Part shown: one piece after another, positions 1-4,338 of the stretch | How the letters are laid out: each line of letters opens with the position of its first letter | Position numbering within the stretch: the stretch's first letter is position 1 | Source of the DNA: Deltaproteobacteria bacterium | GTDB lineage: Bacteria; Myxococcota_A; UBA796 | Assembly: GCA_002707085.1 (NCBI GenBank) | Contig: PALY01000137.1 | Coordinates: 1,205-6,782, forward strand | Direction: 5' to 3' | Length of the DNA: 5,578 nucleotides | The notes under the pieces: generated by a model | Told to the model about the DNA's origin: nothing | What the model saw: only the letters and a program-made list of their open reading frames with translations | The model's database searches: none | Translations under genes and position numbers: made by a program

Positions 1-1
1 T

Positions 2-2821
2 CTGCTGTTGGTGGCATGTGGTGGGCCGAAGGGTCTCAATACGGGACCCAGCCTACTGATTACGGAAGTCGTGTCCGAGAATACTCGAGGCATTGAAGAT
101 GATTTCCAGAGCCATAGTGATTGGATTGAAATCACCAACTACAGTGCCAGGCCCGTGAACCTGAAGAACTACGGTCTTTCTGACAACGAAAGTGAACCGT
201 ACAAATGGACGTTTCCGTACACCGTTGTTTCGGCTGGAGAGTCGATCATTGTGTACGCGTCCAATCGAGATCAGCGGGATCCTGCCAACCCTCTCCATAC
301 CAACTTTCGAATCTCGGCGAATGGCGAACCGGTGTTGTTGACCAGCCCGGCACACAGTCTGGTCGATCGGGCGCCTCCTGTGAAACTGTTGCCCAACATC
401 AGTTGGGGTCGTGTGGGTTCAGAGAGTGGCAGGGGTCAATGGCGGTTTTTCTTTCAGCCCACCCCGTTGGCACCCAATGACACGCAAGGGCGAAAACGCA
501 TGGACTCCTTTGGTGCCAATGGCCTGGGAATCAATGAAGTGGCCGTTCGCCCTACGGATGGATTTGTCGACTCCGATGGTGAGTCCGCAGACTGGATCGA
601 GTTGGTGAACGCCAGTGGCAGTCCCATCGATCTGGATGGCTATGGACTCACCGATGATCTTAGTGACCCTTTCCGGTGGCGCTTTCAGCAGCGCACCATC
701 GACAGCGGTGATCACTTGGCCGTTTTTGCTTCAGCGAAAAACCGAAACGGCAAAGAACCTCACACCAATTTTCGTATCCAGACTGGAGAATACATTGCTC
801 TTTTCACTCCCAATGGGGAGTTGGTGGACTTGGTCAACACAGAAGGTGGAAACGATCATGTCTCCCTTGGTCGGAGGGAAAACAAATGGGTCCAGTTTGG
901 CGTGGCGACCCCTGGCAGAGCCAATGATGTTTCTCCAGCACAAGCTGTGCGATCGGACTTGCCTGCGAGGGCCATCACCATCAATGAAGTGATGTCGGAG
1001 AGCAGTGGAAACGTCCTGGGAATGGACTGGGTTGAGTTAAAAAATGGAAGTGACGAGACAGTAGATCTTGTGGGGTATGGGCTTTCCGATGACGAAAAGC
1101 GACCCTTTCGATGGAGGTTTCCAGCCTTAAGTTTAAGTGCGGGTGAGATGGCGGTGATCGGGCTGACCGGCCAAAGCTGCGCTCCACCAGATTGCCGTTT
1201 TATCGAAGCTGATTTTCGCCTCAGTTCTTTCGGTGAAACACTGACGCTCAGTCGGCCGGACGGTCAACTGGAGGATCGTCTCCAAACCGGCCGCCACTTG
1301 GCGGGCATTTCAAGTGGTCGGTCTATTGACGGTCGTAAATCCTATTTTGATGATCCAACGCCGGGCAAGCCCAACAGCGGTAAACCATTGCATGGGTATG
1401 CTGGACAGCCTTCACTTATTGTGGAGGAATTGGCGGAGGGACAGCATCAGCTTCGAATACCCCTGACGCCCACGTCAGGGGATGTCCATTACACAATTGG
1501 GGGTGACCCACCCTCGCGAAGATCTCGCACATATGAAAAACCCATATTGCTGAAGAAGGGAATGGTTGTACGGGCGCGTGCATACAAGGATGGCTACCTC
1601 CCAAGCCCCATCATGACGCGTACATTTTTGGGCGATGTGAGCCATCAGCTTCCAGTGGTGGCGATCACTGTCGACCCGTACCAAATGTTCAATAAGGTTC
1701 GAGGCCTACATGAACGGGGACCTGGCGCCAGTGATGAGTATCCTTACAAAGGTGCAAATTTCTGGTCTAAGCGTGAACTGCTGGGGCATGTCGAGTTCTT
1801 GGATGAAAAGGGTGGCTTGGTGCTGTCGAGCGGGACAGGCGTTCAGATATTTGGTGCTTGGAGTCGCGGAATCGACAAAAAGAGCTTCAAGATTACAGCC
1901 CGATCCGAACTTGGGTCTTCGGTGTTTGAATACCCAGTTTTTGGTGAGGACACCGATGTATGGATGGACCAGATAGTCATCCGTTCGGGGGGGCAAGACG
2001 CCTTGGATGCGGGCTTCCGTGATGCTTTGGCAACCTGGCTGGCTGAGGGTTCGAATGTAGACCTGCGCCGTTTTGCGCCGGCAGTATTGTACATCAATGG
2101 TCAGTACTGGGGGATCTACAACATGCGGGATCCCATCGGTCCCAAAACCCTCAGCATTCAGCATGGTGTAGACCCCGAAAATATACGCATCGCAACGGGC
2201 GAAGGCTTGTACCCTTCAAGGCAGTTTGCCAATGTGCGTCAGTACATATCCACCCATTCATCTAAAGATCCTGAATCGATGGCTTGGATTGAAACCCGGG
2301 TTGATTTGAGCAGCTTTATGGACTGGCTGCTGTTGGAAATGTTTTTGGACAACCGTGATGGAGGAAACTGCCGCTATTGGACTGCAGACGCTCCCAACAG
2401 CAAGTGGAGATGGGTTTTTTACGATCTCGATTTGGGCATGAACTACCCGAACTCCGACACTGTGGTTCGCACTTTGTCCCCCGGAGGACGTGAGGTGCCC
2501 ACGGACGTGATGATGTTGTATTCCTGGCTCATTCGTTCTCCTGCATTCAAAGAGCGGTTCTTGAAACGCGCATCGCACATGTACAAAGAGGTGTTTTCTC
2601 CTACACGAGTTGAACAAGGCATTGCCCACTTTGAAAAAATGTATGCGTCTGAAATGGAGCGAGAGCAAGAACGTTGGAGACACATTCGGGATTGGGACAA
2701 TTCGGTGGCTGTTCTCCGCAGATTCTTTGCGTTGCGTCCGGCCACGATGCGGCGTCAATTTCGGACTCACTTTGGTTTGACTGCTGAGGAAACAGACCAA
2801 CTGTTTCCGGTATGGAAGTAG
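2..2821 (+). CDS. Lipoprotein with three lamin-tail domains and a CotH kinase domain (5' partial)
   Basis: CotH-family proteins are atypical protein kinases, first characterised for Bacillus spore-coat CotH; this one is predicted to act outside the cytoplasm on an unknown substrate. Residues are counted from the TTG at 8, which is probably not the real start: in-frame codons before it continue a hydrophobic signal (LLLVAC) and the gene begins left of the window. Order: lipobox Cys4; LTD1 ~15-157 (ITEV, DWIEI, YGLSD); LTD2 ~175-307 (INEV, DWIEL, YGLTD); LTD3 ~323-458 (INEV, DWVEL, YGLSD); a chitobiase C-terminal/Fn3-associated-like domain ~469-546 (VHYTIGGDPP, VVRARAYKDG); CotH kinase ~550-930. 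Kinase landmarks are YWGIYNMRD, the DNRDGGN stretch (D781, D784, N787) and YDLDLGM (D806, D808), matching the catalytic/metal-binding region of CotH proteins. LTD3 alone carries a CAPPDC pair (C391, C396) that could form a disulfide. The stop lies inside the next gene. The family call is firm; substrate and exact membrane location are unknown. Confidence 0.93.
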   Translation: MLLVACGGPKGLNTGPSLLITEVVSENTRGIEDDFQSHSDWIEITNYSARPVNLKNYGLSDNESEPYKWTFPYTVVSAGESIIVYASNRDQRDPANPLHTNFRISANGEPVLLTSPAHSLVDRAPPVKLLPNISWGRVGSESGRGQWRFFFQPTPLAPNDTQGRKRMDSFGANGLGINEVAVRPTDGFVDSDGESADWIELVNASGSPIDLDGYGLTDDLSDPFRWRFQQRTIDSGDHLAVFASAKNRNGKEPHTNFRIQTGEYIALFTPNGELVDLVNTEGGNDHVSLGRRENKWVQFGVATPGRANDVSPAQAVRSDLPARAITINEVMSESSGNVLGMDWVELKNGSDETVDLVGYGLSDDEKRPFRWRFPALSLSAGEMAVIGLTGQSCAPPDCRFIEADFRLSSFGETLTLSRPDGQLEDRLQTGRHLAGISSGRSIDGRKSYFDDPTPGKPNSGKPLHGYAGQPSLIVEELAEGQHQLRIPLTPTSGDVHYTIGGDPPSRRSRTYEKPILLKKGMVVRARAYKDGYLPSPIMTRTFLGDVSHQLPVVAITVDPYQMFNKVRGLHERGPGASDEYPYKGANFWSKRELLGHVEFLDEKGGLVLSSGTGVQIFGAWSRGIDKKSFKITARSELGSSVFEYPVFGEDTDVWMDQIVIRSGGQDALDAGFRDALATWLAEGSNVDLRRFAPAVLYINGQYWGIYNMRDPIGPKTLSIQHGVDPENIRIATGEGLYPSRQFANVRQYISTHSSKDPESMAWIETRVDLSSFMDWLLLEMFLDNRDGGNCRYWTADAPNSKWRWVFYDLDLGMNYPNSDTVVRTLSPGGREVPTDVMMLYSWLIRSPAFKERFLKRASHMYKEVFSPTRVEQGIAHFEKMYASEMEREQERWRHIRDWDNSVAVLRRFFALRPATMRRQFRTHFGLTAEETDQLFPVWK
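8..19 (+). other. Lipobox (signal peptidase II site), LVAC
   Basis: In the kinase frame the first complete codons read L-L-L-V-A-C-G-G. L-V-A-C fits the lipobox consensus [LVI][ASTVI][GAS]C, with the lipidated Cys at 17-19. It follows a leucine run cut by the window edge, as in the end of a lipoprotein signal peptide. Gly at +2 is not the Asp that retains E. coli lipoproteins in the inner membrane, so outer-membrane sorting is possible, but that rule varies between phyla. Confidence 0.82.
53..1390 (+). repeat. Three tandem, diverged lamin-tail (LTD) domain repeats
   Basis: The same protein pattern recurs three times: [IT]xEV, D-W-[IV]-E-[IL], YGL[ST]D, then a [KR]W[TR]F strand, an SAGE/DSGD turn and a [HA][TD]FR[IL]-type strand (HTNFRI in copies 1 and 2, EADFRL in copy 3), closing with a P-T/A-P-G/L-x-x-N-[DS] turn. 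At DNA level the copies are well diverged. The longest identity I noticed is a 12-mer, ATCAATGAAGTG, at 530-541 and 980-991, encoding INEV in copies 2 and 3. This indicates old domain duplication, not recent expansion. Bacterial LTDs are immunoglobulin-fold modules common in surface proteins and are thought to mediate binding. Confidence 0.85.
1460..1481 (+). other. Perfect 9-bp inverted repeat inside the kinase-lipoprotein gene
   Basis: CCCCTGACG (1460-1468) and CGTCAGGGG (1473-1481) are exact reverse complements around a 4-base loop, CCCA. The repeat is in frame, encoding P-L-T-P-T-S-G at the start of the chitobiase/Fn3-associated-like domain. No U-tract follows, so it does not look like an intrinsic terminator. 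It may be coincidental or a local mRNA structure between domain-coding segments. Confidence 0.5.
2812..2821 (+). promoter_or_regulatory. Gene 1/gene 2 overlap and start-site choice
   Basis: The stop of the kinase gene (TAG, 2819-2821) lies inside the first codons of the VTC gene if ATG 2812 is used. No purine-rich ribosome site precedes 2812. An in-frame ATG at 2830 is preceded by GGAAG (2814-2818, 11 bases upstream) and a purine stretch GAGAAAGG (2821-2828). Starting at 2830 gives a protein beginning shortly before the conserved NEHKYWI strand, as expected for the family. Either start implies tight coupling to the upstream gene. Confidence 0.5.
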
Positions 2822-3534
2822 AGAAAGGTATGGGGGAGCTTCGGTGGCGAAATGAACACAAGTATTGGATTACTTGGGAGCAGTATCATCTTCTTCGGCG
2901 GCGGTTGCGACCGTTGGCGCGGCGGGACTCACATACCGATAGTGTGGGCGAGTATCGGGTTCGTTCTTTGTATTTTGATACAGCAGATGAAGCGCATGCT
3001 TTTGAAAAGCTGTCGGGTATAAGTCGCCGAGCGAAATACCGAATCCGTATTTACGATTGTAATGATGATTGGGGCCGGCTTGAGATCAAGCATCGCGACG
3101 GTCATCGTGTCGCCAAGGAAAGCGTCAAGCTGAGTCGTGCTGAAGTCAATGAGATCATCGCTCGACGCATTCCTTCGGATCAAGGGCGCGCGACTGCCTT
3201 GACTCGCTTGCAAATGGGATTGCGACGGTCTGGAGCGAACCCAAAATGTGTCGTTGATTATATTCGTGAACCCTATGTGTTTGGCCCAGGCAATGTTCGG
3301 GTCACATTCGACAAACATTTACGCACTGGACCTTGGTGCCGAAACATCTATGACGCAAAACTGCCGACACTTCCTGTACGGGGTGAAGGCGATATGATTT
3401 TGGAAATCAAATACGACGGCTTTCTTCCCATGGTCATGAAACGCGTATTTCCTTCTTCTATTCTCGGCCCTGTGGCCATCTCTAAGTATATGCTCTGTAG
3501 ACCTGCTCTACAGAACTGGGACAACGGCTCATGA
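2812..3534 (+). CDS. VTC-domain polyphosphate polymerase family protein
   Basis: The VTC domain (triphosphate tunnel metalloenzyme fold) is the catalytic part of yeast Vtc4, which builds polyphosphate from ATP; bacterial versions are annotated as polyphosphate polymerase domain proteins. The 240 residues are essentially the core alone, with no SPX sensor domain and no membrane segment, so the protein should be cytosolic. Expected landmarks appear in order: EHKYWI (K17), YRVRSLYFDT (R49, R51, D56), KYRIR (R77, R79), LEIKHR (E91, K93), VAKES (K102, E103), VVDYIREPY (R152), VRVTFDKHL (R163, D167), LEIKYDG (E198, K200) and ISKYML (K225). These match the basic tunnel and acidic metal residues of Vtc4, so an active enzyme is likely. 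The start may be ATG 2812 (used here) or the in-frame ATG 2830, which has better purine-rich upstream sequence. The stop overlaps the next start as ATGA. Product identity (polyphosphate or another phosphate transfer) is inferred from the family. Confidence 0.9.
   Translation: MEVEKGMGELRWRNEHKYWITWEQYHLLRRRLRPLARRDSHTDSVGEYRVRSLYFDTADEAHAFEKLSGISRRAKYRIRIYDCNDDWGRLEIKHRDGHRVAKESVKLSRAEVNEIIARRIPSDQGRATALTRLQMGLRRSGANPKCVVDYIREPYVFGPGNVRVTFDKHLRTGPWCRNIYDAKLPTLPVRGEGDMILEIKYDGFLPMVMKRVFPSSILGPVAISKYMLCRPALQNWDNGS
3495..3513 (+). other. Perfect 7-bp inverted repeat just before the gene 2/gene 3 junction
   Basis: CTGTAGA (3495-3501) and TCTACAG (3507-3513) are exact reverse complements around a 5-base loop, CCTGC. 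The hairpin is coding (C-R-P-A-L-Q in the VTC protein) and ends 17 bases before the ATG at 3531. A weak GGGA (3518-3521) lies between hairpin and start. It could influence re-initiation at the ATGA overlap, but this is inference. Confidence 0.45.
3531..3534 (+). promoter_or_regulatory. ATGA stop/start overlap, likely translational coupling
   Basis: The ATG of the DUF4956 gene and the TGA of the VTC gene share four bases. The only ribosome-site-like element is a weak GGGA nine bases upstream, so re-initiation by terminating ribosomes is the likely start mode. That fits two products made in a fixed ratio, for example as subunits of one complex. Confidence 0.75.
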
Positions 3535-4217
3535 ACAAAGATCCTTCTTCTTTCAAACTGATGCTCCAATACCTGCTGGATGCTGAATTTCAGGCCAGCC
3601 AACCGTTGGACTCAGTGCGAGTCCTGTCTGCGTTGTTGCTCACATTTGTACTCGCATCATTGATTGTGGTCATCTACCGAATTTGTCACCGCCAGATTGT
3701 GACCCGGGCGGGTTCGGCGACGGCAATGGTGTTGGTTTCTATGGTGACCACGCTCATCATCATGCCCATTTCCACAAGCATCGTTTTAAGCCTGGGTATG
3801 GTGGGTGCTTTGAGTATCGTTCGTTTTCGAACCGCGATGAAAGACCCGGCGGACATCGCATTTCTCTTCTGGGGCATTGCGATTGGTGTTTGTAATGGGG
3901 CTGGATTTTTCAATGTGAGCATTGTGGGCACCATCACCATCGGTCTGCTGGTGATTGCTGTGGCCCGCACTCCATTTAAACCTCGAGACCCTCTCCTCTT
4001 GGTTGTGCGCTACGCTCCGTCCTCTGAAGAGAGCTTGCAAGAAAAGCTTCCTCCTGGACGTTTACTGTCGAAGATAAGCCGCACGGAGGAGACCGAATTG
4101 ACCCTTGAATTGCACGATAGTGGGGACGCATCTGGAACGACAGATTTGTTGCTGGCTTTGGATGGCGTAAACGAGGTGTCATTGGTACGTTACGACGGTT
4201 CCTTCCTTTCTCCATGA
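3531..4217 (+). CDS. DUF4956 family polytopic membrane protein
   Basis: A 228-residue membrane protein recognised as DUF4956 by its hallmark GALSIVRFRT (residues 92-101) followed by KDPADIAFLFWGIAIG (104-119). Hydrophobic segments lie at about 31-49, 64-81, 83-97, 107-126 and 129-146, so four or five membrane passes. The charged R98, R100, K104, D105 and D108 sit between hydrophobic stretches. A soluble tail (~155-228) has alternating strands ending in LLLALDGVNEVSLVRYDG, reminiscent of small ferredoxin-like (ACT/MgtC-tail-like) domains, though I cannot confirm that fold. The family has no assigned biochemical function that I know of, but it is repeatedly found beside VTC-domain and CotH genes. 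The ATGA overlap with the VTC gene supports a physical partnership: this could be the membrane anchor or conduit for the soluble polymerase, as the membrane segments of yeast Vtc1/Vtc4 are. That role is inference; the family call is strong. Confidence 0.9.
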   Translation: MNKDPSSFKLMLQYLLDAEFQASQPLDSVRVLSALLLTFVLASLIVVIYRICHRQIVTRAGSATAMVLVSMVTTLIIMPISTSIVLSLGMVGALSIVRFRTAMKDPADIAFLFWGIAIGVCNGAGFFNVSIVGTITIGLLVIAVARTPFKPRDPLLLVVRYAPSSEESLQEKLPPGRLLSKISRTEETELTLELHDSGDASGTTDLLLALDGVNEVSLVRYDGSFLSP

Positions 4218-4291
4218 GTAGGTTGGAAGCTCTCGTGTTCCATGTTCTTCATTTATATAGAGAATCGATAAACAGATGTTCAATATTTTAG
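4214..4291 (+). CDS. Possible 25-codon leader ORF (doubtful)
   Basis: An ATG at 4214 overlaps the DUF4956 stop as ATGA and opens a 25-codon frame (MSRLEALVFHVLHLYRESIN and five more residues) that ends at TAG 4289-4291, past the phosphoesterase ATG at 4276. It has no ribosome site of its own and no recognisable product. It would matter only as a coupling peptide carrying ribosomes from gene 3 to the start of gene 4. It may simply be chance. Confidence 0.15.
   Translation: MSRLEALVFHVLHLYRESINRCSIF
4218..4275 (+). other. 58-base intergenic gap between genes 3 and 4
   Basis: This is the only non-coding stretch in the window. It has a short AT-rich part (4249-4259, with TATATA at 4254-4259) but no -35 hexamer at proper spacing; TTGGAA at 4223-4228 is too far away (25 bases). 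The best inverted repeat is a 5-bp TGGAA/TTCCA pair (4224-4228 and 4238-4242) with no U-tract, so there is no terminator. The ribosome site before ATG 4276 is poor (AGAGA about 13 bases upstream). Read-through from gene 3 is the simplest reading. Confidence 0.6.
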
Positions 4292-4338
4292 GCGTGTTCG
4301 TCGCATTTTTTGTTGTCTTGGTTCAACCTGTGCAAGCG
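4276..4338 (+). other. Sec signal peptide of the phosphoesterase
   Basis: The first 21 residues are a hydrophobic core (ILGVFVAFFVVLV) followed by QPVQA, a good signal peptidase I site (V-Q-A), with the mature protein starting at EETYK. There is no cysteine, so it is not a lipoprotein. The N-region (MFN) has no positive charge, which is unusual for a Sec signal; no other ordinary start codon lies between the in-frame stop at 4258 and 4276. Confidence 0.8.

Noticed and set aside
8..10. TTG at 8 as the true start of the kinase gene
   Set aside because: In-frame leucine codons precede it and the following V-A-C completes a lipobox, so it lies inside a signal peptide cut by the window edge.
31..49. 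Inverted repeat GGGTC/GACCC near the left edge
   Set aside because: Only five paired bases around a 9-base loop, inside coding sequence; expected by chance.
1037..1045. TTAAAAAAT as a programmed frameshift site
   Set aside because: The phase does not give an X-XXY-YYZ slippery heptamer in the reading frame, and the gene continues normally in frame for another 590 codons.
1706..2800. Long antisense open frames (1706-2164 and 2258-2800)
   Set aside because: They lie opposite a well-recognised kinase domain, have no recognisable domains and no ribosome sites, and are explained by the sense codon composition.
3683..3895. Forward 70-codon frame with a His-rich stretch (HAHHHAHFHKH) inside the DUF4956 gene
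   Set aside because: It is an out-of-frame reading of codons for a hydrophobic membrane segment (ATC ATC ATG CCC ATT). It has no independent ribosome site and the DUF4956 frame is clearly the real one.
4223..4259. Promoter in the gene 3/gene 4 gap (TTGGAA and TATATA)
   Set aside because: The spacing between the two elements is 25 bases, far from 16-18, and the -10 match is poor.
4218..4275. Intrinsic terminator after the DUF4956 gene
   Set aside because: The best stem is five base pairs with no U-tract, so there is no evidence that transcription stops before gene 4.
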